A stretch of DNA of 64,000 nt from contig JADDTR010000007.1 of the NCBI GenBank assembly GCA_015345905.1, positions 682,001-746,000 of the forward strand, written 5' to 3'. The notes under the pieces were generated by a model. It did not search any database and was not told the origin of the DNA. It saw nothing but the letters and a program-made list of their open reading frames with translations. The DNA comes from Aotearoamyces nothofagi. Taxonomy: Eukaryota; Ascomycota; Leotiomycetes; Leotiales; Tympanidaceae. The first letter of the stretch is position 1. The number at the start of each line of letters is the position of its first letter. The translations under genes were made by a program, and so were the position numbers. Positions 23,461 to 33,884 of the stretch are shown piece after piece.

Positions 23461-25365
23461 GTCTGCAGATCTCTGGGATATATTGTGAAATCGCAGTATG
23501 GGAGAGTCTTCGAACCCTTATATTAAAGAGGTGGTATTGCTCGGCGAGGCTGAACCAAGTCTAGGGCTCGTCGACGCCGGAAATGATATAATGCAGAAAG
23601 AAGGCAGAAAGGAAATGCAATGCGATATCAAGAGCGTCATGAGAGTCGCTATGGCTATGTTGGTGAATGCAGATAGAGGTGAATGCGTCGTAGAAAGCTT
23701 TATGATGCCGATTGAGTAGCTGAGAGGTGAGAAGGCCCAGCAAGTGATTTCCTGTGGCCCAGCCATCACCCCCCATCACGACTGTATGGCTACCTTGTCG
23801 CACATGGAGGCTTTGTCGCAAAAGTGTAGCAGGCTCCCGGGAAGGCAGGCACTGCCACGCCGTGGTAGCCTATGAGGACGCTGGGCCTGTGGCTATGCGG
23901 GGGCGCGACGAAAGCGGCGCGGCTCGTCTCAAGAGTGAAACGCCAGCTCGCAACCGTCGCAACGTCGATTCCGGCACCCGTACAGCTCCTGTGTGGCTAT
24001 GGCTATGGCTATGGCTGTGGCCCGTCTCAGAATCCTCTGTGCCTCCTCCGTCGCGCCTTCCACACCCTGCCATGCGACTCGCACGCAGCAACGCGATGTC
24101 ACGGTGCGTTCAAGGCTGGGCGGGGGCCTGATCGCACGCGTTCCGTGGCCAATTCTTTTGATGCAATTAAGCTTATTATTAGGGAGCGTGGGAGCGTGGT
24201 AGCGTGGTAGCGTACGGATGTTCAGATCTGACGGGGCCGCGCACAGCGGGACAGTGGGCCTGGCCTTCCCAGCTCGTTAACCTTTCCGCTGTGATTCGGC
24301 AACAGGTTTTGGTCCAGCGGAGTCCTCGGGTGCTTGAAGTTCCGTCTGGACCCCAACTCAGGCTTGTCATGGCCACTGTAAGAGGTAAATAGGCCACTGG
24401 GCCACAGGTTCCGCGGCTACAGGTCCCTGGGTTGGTAATCACTACTCGACCGACAACCATTCCCGGCAGTCTTAGAGGAAGATCGAATGCAAATGCTGGA
24501 GACAGTAACGATGGGGAGATCGCTGCCATCCAGAGGATCTCTGTGAATATCAAACAAGGTAAGGTAGAGCTGCTTACCGGAGACCTCTCCATGGCCATCG
24601 ACTTTTCCCCTACCCAAGTCAACCGTCTTGATACTAAATTAGGCGTTTGCATGCTCGCTGAGCTTTTGGAAGGTAGGCAGTTATGCGGTCGAAGGATCAC
24701 GCTCTTTTGCGATGAATCAAAAAGAGGACTTTCTACGGCACGACAGTAGCTCAAATGAGATTATAGATAGCAGGTTGCTTCCCATGTCCTCTCCGTCGTC
24801 TCGGCCCTATGACCCACGTGACATATACGAGCATCGTCTCACCGCTTAGGCGTTGGCGATGCGCATATACACACCAATCACATTCCCAGCTGAGGAAACG
24901 CACCGGCTCTACTGCCGCCACCTTGCGCTGATATTGCGATGTTCACGAAGGCCTATCCACATGCTGCGATATAAGAGGATTGCATCGTCATTAAACCGCT
25001 ATTTTCCCGCGTCACATTCTTGTAGGATCCAGCCGTCTTATCAGGTCTTCTAAGCACGTGTCTTGGGTAATTGGCCAGAATCCCACGTTGTCTCTCTCCA
25101 CCGACGTTCTCCATCCCAGCAGGTTGCTGACTCCACAATTTCCCGGTCTTTCGATGCATTTGCGTACACAAGTATTGTGCACCTTCGTAAAGCACTCCAG
25201 CTACAATATGGATGATGTTGTCGTTACTTGCGGCCACGTGGGAAGGTAAAATGCATCGTCTGGACCGTCTCAACCCGGCCATCAGAGCCGCGGGAAACTT
25301 ATAAGTAACTATGTTGTACTCTTCTTATTGTTGCGCTCCAGTTGTTTTGGTACATAGTAATTACA
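23461..25365. other. Long intergenic region, no gene supported
   Basis: About 1.9 kb, the longest empty stretch of the left half. A GC-rich part (about 23760-24150) contains a short GGCTAT hexamer repeat near 23993-24018. Long overlapping frames on both strands (for example 24179-24754 minus, 24432-24749 plus) lack ATG starts or recognisable domains. It may hold a degraded gene or a non-coding transcript. I cannot support either. Confidence 0.45.
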
Positions 25366-26447
25366 ATGCCCTCTCTCTTCAATTGCTTATGTACGGCGCT
25401 TGTTGCCACTGCCGTATCTGCCGCAGCTTCTTCTCCAGATGTTTCAATTGCGCTACAGACTATCTTGAACAATGCTCATACAGGCAATTATACTTACCCC
25501 ACTAGCTTAACGCAGGGGATTGTACCCGTAAGCAACATCTTTCATAGTTTTCAGCGTCTAATACTCCTCCCGATAACTAACAGCATCCATAGAAAGGAAT
25601 TCATTCTCACAACGACTATTGGAGAGACGTTCCTTTCTATACTGCTCTGTCCGTCGGTGCTGTCTCCATCGAAGCCGATGTCTGGTTATACAATGAAACA
25701 TTATATATTGGCCATGAGCAAGGCGCATTGTCCCCAAACCGTACTTTCGAGTCCTTATATATCAAGCCAATTCTGGATGTGCTACATGCTCAAAATCCAA
25801 ACTCGTCATTTCTCACCGCACCAACCTCCAATGGTGTCTTCGATACCAGCGGTTCTCAAACACTGTACCTTTTTGTAGATGTGAAGACTAACGGATATTC
25901 TACATGGCCATATGTTGTCAAAGCTCTCGAGCCTCTGTAAGCCAACCCTCGTAATTACATGTATATCTGCTAATGTCCAACTAGCCGCGCTGGGGGCTGG
26001 CTGTCGAGCGTTGCTGGAACCTCCGTAAACAGCACCGTCTTCACTTCCGAGGCCGTAACGGTGATTGGTACAGGCAACACGCCTCTGTCGCTAGTTCAGC
26101 CTCTTGCCAACCGTGACTACTTCTGGGACGCACCAATCCCAACCCTGAACAGCACATTCTCAAACATCACCTCTAAAGTATCACCGATTGCCTCCACAGA
26201 TTTTGCCGTTAACTTTGGTCCCACGCTTGGCACGTCGTTAAACGAGACCCAGCTGGAGCTTCTGAGAGCACAGGTCAAGACAGCCCATGCAAAGGGCATC
26301 CTGCTCCGCTACTGGGACCAGCCAGGATGGCCTATCTCAACAAGAAATGGAATTTGGAGACAATTGCATACGGAGGGTGCCGACTTGATTAATGCTGATG
26401 ATGTGGTTGCTGCAGCTGGGTTCTCAGATGAGTCTGGATATTGGTAG
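25366..26447 (+). CDS. AIM6-like secreted phosphodiesterase-fold protein
   Basis: Exons 25366..25527, 25593..25936 and 25985..26447 give 322 residues. A signal peptide (about residues 1-22) precedes a PLC-like phosphodiesterase TIM barrel. HSHNDYWRDVPF follows intron 1 (near residue 57), then VSIEADVWLYNETLYIGH. These are the His/Asn and Glu-x-Asp positions of the glycerophosphodiesterase superfamily. Later parts are LYLFVDVKTNG and the C-terminal RYWDQPGWP and LINADD. This pattern fits the altered-inheritance-of-mitochondria protein 6 family. Several N-x-S/T sites fit a secreted glycoprotein. The substrate is unknown. Confidence 0.85.
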
Positions 26448-27470
26448 GACGTGGCATTTGTGCCTCACGATATCTGGCGAAAGGCTCGGAATCTCTTGCT
26501 AATATTTGTCGAGGGCTGTCTGGCCTTTTTTGAACCTGGTTCAAGTATATAAGATCATACCTTCGTCGTCGGTGAATCTAAAAGGCTAAGGCAGATAATT
26601 TAATTATGAAAGAAGTAATGACAATTACATTCAACGGACATGTACATTGAGCTCGGCGGTTGTTGAACTGTGGAAGGGGTCATTCTCATTCTCCTCGGCC
26701 TGCATTACCAATTACTCCAGCTGTCTTATCAACCATTTTCATGGCCTCTCCCTGAACCGTTTCCAAATATCAGTGGATACTTATATACCAGGAAAATCTG
26801 AAATTTGTTAAATTTAATTGGAGGCTTGGAGCGCTGTTAAATAATATAATTCTACTTTGATATAGTTTTGTATAACCTTTCTACACCCTTTTCTGTACAA
26901 GAAGGCTGTTGCTATAATTTCTGCATGCCTCAAGGCTAGAATTTACTCGCGCAGATTCGAAGACCTCTATTACTTCGGCCGCGGTTGAGCGCTCTGACAG
27001 GGAGAGATGCGTGTTGACCGGGATAAAGACAAAATTCACACGATTCCCTGTTGGCCGCTAGTTCGAGATGTTAGAAAACGAAGCGCCATCTCGGTCCTAA
27101 GTACACCGACAGAAAGGCCGAATCCTAGAAGAAACGGGAGTCAGTCTCAACCACTCAAGTCCGAATAGCCTCTATCGGATCAAGACCGGCGAATATCGCA
27201 TATTGTGGCTTCCACTACGTAGTATAATATTTCATACGTCGTGATAACCTCTACGTACGGAGAAGAGGGTTGTGGGGAAAGGTATTGCGAAAGAGCGGCA
27301 TGTGGGGAAAGACGGTAGCCTCAAATCTCCAATTAGAACCCCACCAATTCGTCAATCTCCATCACGAACAATTCTCTCTTCCCCCGCATGTGGGGCCGCA
27401 ACCTCCAATATGGCAAAACATACAATAATGACGGCATCTCCAGAGGAAGACTTTGTATACAAGACTGGCC
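26448..27470. other. Intergenic region, no gene seen
   Basis: About 1 kb, AT-rich in its first half. It includes the presumed promoter of the histidinol dehydrogenase gene. No conserved protein or RNA gene was recognised. Confidence 0.5.
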
Positions 27471-29031
27471 ATGTTGCTGTCTTCAAGAAGTCTACGTATA
27501 CTTCCCTCAAAGCATTTCCATCTTTCCAAACCCGTCTCCCACTTTTCTACTTCGCTATTTCGCAGCATGCCTCTACATCTGAAATCCCGCGCCGACGCCG
27601 AGCCTGGCTTCAGTAAGACAAAAGTCGACGTCTCGGCAATTGTAAAGGACGTAATTGATAGCATCCGCTCCGATGGAGACGTCGCCGTACGGAAATATTC
27701 AGAGAAATTCGACAAGTGGTCGCCGTCGAGCTTCAAGCTATCACAGGCTGAGATTGACTCTATCATTGCGGATGTAGCACCGCAAACTATCAAGGATATC
27801 AAGGAAGTGCAAGCGAATGTGAGGGCGTTTGCAGAGGCACAAAGGAAATCTATCAGCGATTTTGAGATAGAGATTCGACCCGGTGTACATTTGGGGCAGA
27901 AGAACTTGCCAATTGAGTCTGTGGGAGCGTAAGACTCCTATATAGAACCCGTACTGCGAGTTTGATATCAATGCTAAAATTCTGCGCAGGTATATTCCCG
28001 GTGGTCGGTATCCCCTCCTCGCCTCAGCCCACATGACAATCCTCACGGCAAAAGTCGCCGGCGTCAAGAATGTTATCGGTTGTACTCCTCCTATTTTAGG
28101 TAAAATACCTAGCGCTACTGTGGCCGCAATGCACTTCGCCGGCGCAGACGAGATCTTCATCTTGGGCGGCGTGCAAGCTGTAGCTGCAATGGCCGTTGGG
28201 ACGGAGACAATCCGTAAAGTCGACTTCCTGGCGGGACCCGGCAACGCCTTCGTCGCAGAAGGCAAGCGCCAGCTTTTCGGCGAAGTAGGAATCGACCTCT
28301 TCGCCGGACCCACCGAGGTCCTGATCGTCGCAGACGAGCATGCGGATCCCTTTACTATTGCCACAGACCTGATCTCGCAAGCCGAACATGGGCCAGACAC
28401 GCCAGCTGTGCTGATTACAACCTCGGAAGAGGTGGGCAGGAAATCCATTGAGATTGTCAAGGATTTATTAGAGAATTCGGATCTGCATACTACGGAACTG
28501 GCGACGACGTCGTGGAATACGTTTGGTGAGGTTATTGTTGTGGATAGCTTGGATGAGGCGTGGAAGTTGGCAGATGAGTATGCGAGTGAACATGTGGAGA
28601 TATTTACGCAGAGGCCTCGGGAAGCACTGGAGAAGATGAACCATTATGGCGCACTTTTCCTTGGCGAGAAGACCTGTGTATCCTATGGTGACAAGGTATA
28701 TACTTCTGAAATTTCTCGGAGATCTCTCTCATCCCATTTCTCAGCCCATCTCCCCTCCGTCTTCCATATTGCTAACAACTCCAAGGTCATCGGCACAAAC
28801 CACGTCCTCCCAACCCGCCATGCCGCTCGGTACACCGGCGGTCTCTGGGTTGGCAAGTATCTCCGCACCGTGACCTACCAGGAAGTCTCCTCCGAAGAAG
28901 CAAGCGGCCAGCTCGGGCGACTCTGCGGACGTTCGGCGCGAGCCGAGAACTTCGAGGGCCACGCGCGCTCAGGAGACCTGCGCGCCAACAAGTACTTGAA
29001 GGACACCTTCCCCTGGATAACCAAGCCATAA
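27471..29031 (+). CDS. Stand-alone histidinol dehydrogenase-family enzyme
   Basis: Exons 27471..27928, 27990..28695 and 28786..29031 give 469 residues of the HisD family (PF00815), a zinc enzyme that oxidises an alcohol to an acid with two NAD. Visible parts are YIPGGRYPLLAS, GPGNAFVAEGKR, LFAGPTEVLIVAD, SQAEHGPD (Gln and His zinc ligands), the GTNHVLPT motif, and EGHARSGDLR near the end. Most ascomycetes make histidine with trifunctional HIS4, so a single-domain HisD is probably a paralogue with another substrate. Sulfopropanediol dehydrogenase is one known relative. The first ATG gives a 39-residue basic, Ser-rich leader that resembles a mitochondrial signal. An internal ATG (MPLHLKSRADAEP) would give a cytosolic form. 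Confidence 0.88.
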
Positions 29032-29050
29032 CCCCCCCCCCCCCCCCCCC
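29032..29050 (+). repeat. Poly-C tract of 19 bases
   Basis: Nineteen consecutive C residues beginning immediately after the TAA stop of the HisD-family gene, i.e. in its 3' UTR. The length is likely to be variable and may be imprecise in the assembly. Confidence 0.9.
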
Positions 29051-29851
29051 TTTCTCCAACTCGCAGGATGGCGTAGCTGAGATTTCCTAATTATCGGCTG
29101 CATACTTGGAACAGGGCATAGATTGATTTTTGGGCTCTGGCTGATCTCCCGACCATGTGCGTCGGGCACGCTGTCGTGAACGAGGGTGCCAAAGACACAC
29201 CCGCAGGCATAGCCATTAGCCGAGTTGAATAGGATAAATTGGAATCTAGCATTGATGAAACGGGCCAGAAGTGTTCAGTTTCTCCCGGGCTGCGTCGTAT
29301 GATGAGATTGACGCCCAACATCTGTTGCGTAAAGCGGACTCCAGCCGCTGCGGCCCAGTACCCGATCTGACCCCCTGTAGGCCACTGATATTCGATGCGG
29401 CTTCTCCTGCGCCAAGAAGGCGTCCTTCTCTTAGAAAATCTTGGACCGGGCTTCCCCGGCGTGAGCGGTTCTAGAAGATTGGCTTGAATCCAGTCTGGCT
29501 GTTGGTTGCTGCTTGTCAGTTGGGCAAACCGTTATCTGGCTTTGCCTCTCCGAGGCCTGAAGAGCTCAACTTTCCAATCCAAGGAAAGTCTGGCATTTTG
29601 TAGTATGAAGGGGTCTCGTTCGACTACAAGATAGATTTATAGTAACAAGACCTCCACGCCGCACTGTGCATTTAAAGATACAAAGCACTAACTTTCTAAT
29701 ATTTCTTTAATCCACGCAGTGTTGAGAAATGGCATCTCCATCATTAATGCATGCTTTTGGTTCTAGTACTAATACATACCCGTCGTCATACACATCGTAC
29801 AAGTTTAGACTTGCCCTCGAGTATAGCAATTCTCATGTCTACCCATTCCCT
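29051..29851. other. Intergenic region, no gene seen
   Basis: About 800 bases between convergent 3' ends. Small frames only, no recognisable domain. Confidence 0.5.
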
Positions 29852-32800
29852 TTAAGGAATGCAAAATTCAATCCACCTTCCCAAATAATCCATGGTAACT
29901 CTCCTCCTCAGCCCATCAAGATCATCCTTCGAACCCTTGACCATCCCCTCAAATTCGGACCAGTTGATCCTTCCCCAACCACCTCTCGCATCTGCCTCAT
30001 TTTCTATCGCATCTCCATCTCGCAGCTTGTATAGGCTCATCCAACTCCACTTCCTTAATTCACGTGCTCTTTCCTTATCAGAACTATGCTCCTCCATACC
30101 TTGCAGAATCGACTCTTTTAGGCCTTCCAGTGATTTCTTGTATTCTTCCACTTTGAGCCCATGGTCATCATGGACTGGGTTAGAGTCAAAGGCCTTAGAT
30201 TCATCTCCTGCAGGTTCAGGTCCGGTAGTGGTAAACATTTCAAGAATTCTAGAACGTTGCTGATGAGAGGTTGCTGACTGTGATGGCTGTGATGACTGTG
30301 ATGGCTGTGATGACTGTGGAGGCTGTGGAGGCTGTGGAGGCTGTGGAGGCTGTGGAGGCTGTGGTGGTGGGGATCGTGGATATTGTACTCTCGACGGTGA
30401 GGCCGAGGGTCCTGCTGGTGGGGATGAAGTGGCGTTGTAGAGTACGTTATTCTCTGATGCCATTTGCGTATTCATCTGCTCAATTGTGACGAGATGCTCT
30501 CGAAGCCGGCCAAGCTCCATATCGTTTAATTTTGCGATACGATCTTCAATGTTTTTTATCTGCTCGAACAAATGATGAATTTCTGGCCTCGTCAAGTTGA
30601 CTAAGCAGCGGTGGAGAGAATGAAGGATGTCAGGGAATGGGCTGGGCAGGCCATAATCGGGTGGCGAAGAGAGAGTAGGGTGGCTCGTTGACAATATTGA
30701 TGCCGGCGACTCCGCAGAATTTGGACGAAATTGGGGAAGCGTAGGGTCTCGGGATTGTTCGGCCATCAAAATCGTCGAGTTGCTTCTGGGTGCATTGGTG
30801 GCCAGATCGAGTAATCTGTGGGTGATCACCACTTGATCTTGGAATATATTTGAGGGACCACCACTTGACACTGGCAAGAAATCGTGACTTGATTCTGAAA
30901 CAAGATCTTGCGGGTGTGTGCTACGAGCCTCGTGGATTTCGGATGCTCTACTTAATGTTGAAGTCATAGTATCCAAATTGTCCGCATGAGGTTCGACTGC
31001 GTAGCCTGATACTGCTAAAAGCCGATCAAGAGGTTGTTGACGGACATCATCGAGCTCTACTTCGGACATAGTGGGCCTTTCACGCCATTCCTGAAGGTTC
31101 TTTACTGCTTCGGCTGATAATTCCGTATGCTGCGCTTTTAGCACTGCCAAGTATTTATCCACATCTATTGCCCATTTTTCAAAGTTGGGGTCTGTGAAAA
31201 GATGCCTGTGCTTTTTACGAGCTTCCTTGCTGGTAATTGAGCCAACAGCACGGTCTTCCTTTTCCTTGAACAGAGGGTCAAGCAGTTCATTAAATGCTTG
31301 CTGAGTAACCTGATACAATATTTCTTTGCCTGCATCCTTTTCTGCATCTGGTATTTCCATTCCTCCCCACCTCTCTGGAACGCTCCTGGATGAAGTTGAG
31401 GGGTTGGAGCGTGTTTCGTAGTCGTCAGTGTCTTCTACGAATCGAACCTTTGAGGAAGATCGTGAGCGTGGAGATATTGGCTGTGATTGTGAATTTGTTT
31501 CTTTAGAACGGTCTACCGACTTTCCATTTGGCGCTGGGAGATCCTCCTCCTCTTTCCAGTCATCAGGAGGTACTCCACCTTCCTCCTCATCCGTATAAAA
31601 GAGTCTTCGCTTCCACCTCTCATGGATCTCTTCGTTGGCGGCAAGGGTTTCATTATTAACAGATGACTCGTGGTGGCGCTTTAGAGCATATTCAACGACA
31701 GTGGACCGCTGTGAAGGGCTAACTCCACTAAAGCTGGCCCCTGTTCCGCATACAGCTTCAACATCTGACGGCCGCACGAAACTAGGTGGCCAGTCCTCAT
31801 CAGCCACATCATCATCGTCATCATCGTCATCATCATCATAACTCCCAATATGACTGTTGGAGGAGAACTCTGGCTGTGTGTGTACAGGAAAGCTAAGACT
31901 CGACCGAGTACGGCGACGCTCCTGCAGCAGAGACTCTAGGACATCATTTTGAAGGCTTGAAAGAGTATCGGGAGGATTAGTTATCGTTCTCCAGTACACA
32001 TTGCCTACTGTGGGAGACCAATGGCTTAGTTGACCTCTCCTGTGGTATTCTCGTACGACAGAATCAATGATAACATCCTGTTTGTTCCCAATGTCATTGC
32101 CACTGTCGTTGATGACGCCTTTTCCGTCGACTATTTCCAAGTCTCCTTCACGGCCCACCTGTTTGCCCTCTCCCGTCCGTGGATCCGGAGCTGGGGGGAA
32201 TCGACCATCCCGACCAAATGCACTGCTGAGAGGTTGTCGACTTGATATAAGTTGATGTGTGTTTGTATTATTCATCACTTGATCGTCCAGGCCTTCAAGC
32301 ATATCGCGATGCATATGCTTGTACAAAACATAGTATGACCGGAATATTCGTAAGAAGTCCCTTCTATCAACAAAGCCATCTCCATTGATATCATAGCCTT
32401 CAAAGACTTTCTTGAGCTTGTCTTTCTTTCTCCTAAATGCTAGCGCGTGTAAAAATTCTGGGAAACTGATCAGACCGTCATTGTTGGTATCATAGAATGC
32501 AAACATTCTATCATGGATCAGATTAGGAGGAGCATGTCTATTTCCATCGGACGGAACTAGGTACTGATCAAAGGTGCTTCGGTCCATGGCTAAACAGAGA
32601 TCATCGGGGTCATCTCGCCATTCTGTATTCGTCATAAATGTCCATTGTTCCCAATAAGCATCCAGCTCAGCCCGTTCAAATCCAGTCTCCTTGGCGAGTT
32701 TCGTTACTAAATCTCGTGGCAGCGTCTTCATGCATGTATCTGGATCACCAGGATACCAAACCGGTTGCATATGTTTAGCTGCAAAAGAAGATGTTGGTAT

Positions 32801-33379
32801 TCGGACTTTGTAAAAGACATGCGTCTTTGTATGTAATCCTTGGGACTCGCAAGTTTCACATAGGTCAAAATCGGCACAATTGGCACATCGATACCTGATG
32901 CCACGGATTGGGACTGTGCCACAGGAGTTGCAGAGACAGCCACGGTGGACATAAGAAGTTCGCTTATTGGCATCCTCGGTGACTCGAAATAATAGCTGAA
33001 CGATATGCTGCCCGTTGCGATTATTCGGAGGTTCCTCGTCCCAGTTATAATCATCCGCTCCTTGCTCATCGACAACTGTCTCTCCATCACCGAGTGGTCT
33101 AGCTATCGCTTCGAGAGGTCCATCATCTTCAGCCGAGGTGAAGGATTCTCTTCGATCGCCAGCATCATCGTCGTCGGTTCGTGCTCGTCTATGTGGTCTA
33201 TGGATAGCGTTGCTTCGATGAAGGCGGGCGGTCTCAGGAGCGGTGGAGCTCTCATGTCCGGAATAGACACTGCTCTGTAAGTAATAAATACCGTATGCAG
33301 CAGCTAGTGCTGTAAAGACAACGATCGCTGTCTTTGATCTTGACAGAGAGCTCGAGGCGGCGGATGATGAGGCTGACAT
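29852..33379 (-). CDS. ZZ-zinc-finger / EF-hand membrane-anchored protein
   Basis: A single exon of 1175 residues. An N-terminal membrane segment (TAIVVFTALAAAYGIYYL, about residues 18-35) is followed by a disordered acidic stretch. A ZZ zinc finger follows (CLCNSCG, then YRCANCADFDLCETCESQG, about 145-195). Two EF hands come next: DTNNDGLISFPEF near residue 300 and DINGDGFVDRRDF near 331. The second has Asp instead of Glu at loop position 12. The long C-terminal half is low complexity: an Asp run (about ten residues near 520), Ser-rich parts, and a PPQ repeat near residue 1010. The protein is likely a Ca2+-responsive scaffold anchored to an organelle membrane. The family is known in ascomycetes without a firm function. 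The very last codons could be altered by an unrecognised intron. Confidence 0.85.
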   Translation of the reverse strand: MSASSSAASSSLSRSKTAIVVFTALAAAYGIYYLQSSVYSGHESSTAPETARLHRSNAIHRPHRRARTDDDDAGDRRESFTSAEDDGPLEAIARPLGDGETVVDEQGADDYNWDEEPPNNRNGQHIVQLLFRVTEDANKRTSYVHRGCLCNSCGTVPIRGIRYRCANCADFDLCETCESQGLHTKTHVFYKVRIPTSSFAAKHMQPVWYPGDPDTCMKTLPRDLVTKLAKETGFERAELDAYWEQWTFMTNTEWRDDPDDLCLAMDRSTFDQYLVPSDGNRHAPPNLIHDRMFAFYDTNNDGLISFPEFLHALAFRRKKDKLKKVFEGYDINGDGFVDRRDFLRIFRSYYVLYKHMHRDMLEGLDDQVMNNTNTHQLISSRQPLSSAFGRDGRFPPAPDPRTGEGKQVGREGDLEIVDGKGVINDSGNDIGNKQDVIIDSVVREYHRRGQLSHWSPTVGNVYWRTITNPPDTLSSLQNDVLESLLQERRRTRSSLSFPVHTQPEFSSNSHIGSYDDDDDDDDDDVADEDWPPSFVRPSDVEAVCGTGASFSGVSPSQRSTVVEYALKRHHESSVNNETLAANEEIHERWKRRLFYTDEEEGGVPPDDWKEEEDLPAPNGKSVDRSKETNSQSQPISPRSRSSSKVRFVEDTDDYETRSNPSTSSRSVPERWGGMEIPDAEKDAGKEILYQVTQQAFNELLDPLFKEKEDRAVGSITSKEARKKHRHLFTDPNFEKWAIDVDKYLAVLKAQHTELSAEAVKNLQEWRERPTMSEVELDDVRQQPLDRLLAVSGYAVEPHADNLDTMTSTLSRASEIHEARSTHPQDLVSESSHDFLPVSSGGPSNIFQDQVVITHRLLDLATNAPRSNSTILMAEQSRDPTLPQFRPNSAESPASILSTSHPTLSSPPDYGLPSPFPDILHSLHRCLVNLTRPEIHHLFEQIKNIEDRIAKLNDMELGRLREHLVTIEQMNTQMASENNVLYNATSSPPAGPSASPSRVQYPRSPPPQPPQPPQPPQPPQPPQSSQPSQSSQPSQSATSHQQRSRILEMFTTTGPEPAGDESKAFDSNPVHDDHGLKVEEYKKSLEGLKESILQGMEEHSSDKERARELRKWSWMSLYKLRDGDAIENEADARGGWGRINWSEFEGMVKGSKDDLDGLRRRVTMDYLGRWIEFCIP
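30275..30366. repeat. Coding minisatellite (PPQ / SQP repeats)
   Basis: About ten 9-bp units, GGCTGTGGA and the variant GACTGTGAT on the plus strand. They encode successive Pro-Pro-Gln and Ser-Gln-Pro units in the tail of the ZZ/EF-hand protein. The unit length keeps the frame, so copy number can change without breaking the gene. Confidence 0.85.
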
Positions 33380-33884
33380 TTTGTTTGTCTCAGAATGTCG
33401 AGTTGCGCCTCAGCTGTCTTTGCGGCGGTGGGTTGCCTGACTAATGTTCGTGGTCGCATTCTCATGACAACCACTGAGCCTAAGATAGGGCCAAATCTCA
33501 AATCGGCCACGTAACGTTGACAGGATGCTACTTCCTCTTTGACTAGAGTGGAGTGTATGCGGGTAGAGCTCTCGAAGCTGTCGATAGCAATACGGCACTT
33601 TCCGCCCGCAGCCTTGTGGTCCGTGCGCAACGGCTCTTCTAGCTAATATCACATAAGCAGGCGAGAGACATCACAGAATGATTGCCATGCTGCTTAGAGT
33701 CCAAGATACCCCTTCAAACAGCAATTCAGTGCAATGGACGCACTTCTTCAAGAGATAGGCCACATCTAGCCCTTGAAGCTGTAAGCGATGTTTTAACTTG
33801 CCCATTTGTAGGCTCCCCAGACGCATTATCACGGTAATTAATTCTATGGAATAGGTCTCCAAGGATGAAGAGGCCAGTTTTCGC
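33380..33884. other. Intergenic region, no gene seen
   Basis: About 500 bases between the start of the ZZ/EF-hand gene and the 3' end of the P450 gene (same strand). It presumably contains the promoter of the former. Confidence 0.5.

Noticed and set aside
24179-24754. A 191-codon minus-strand frame
   Set aside because: It competes with an equally long plus-strand frame and has no recognisable domain or splice logic.
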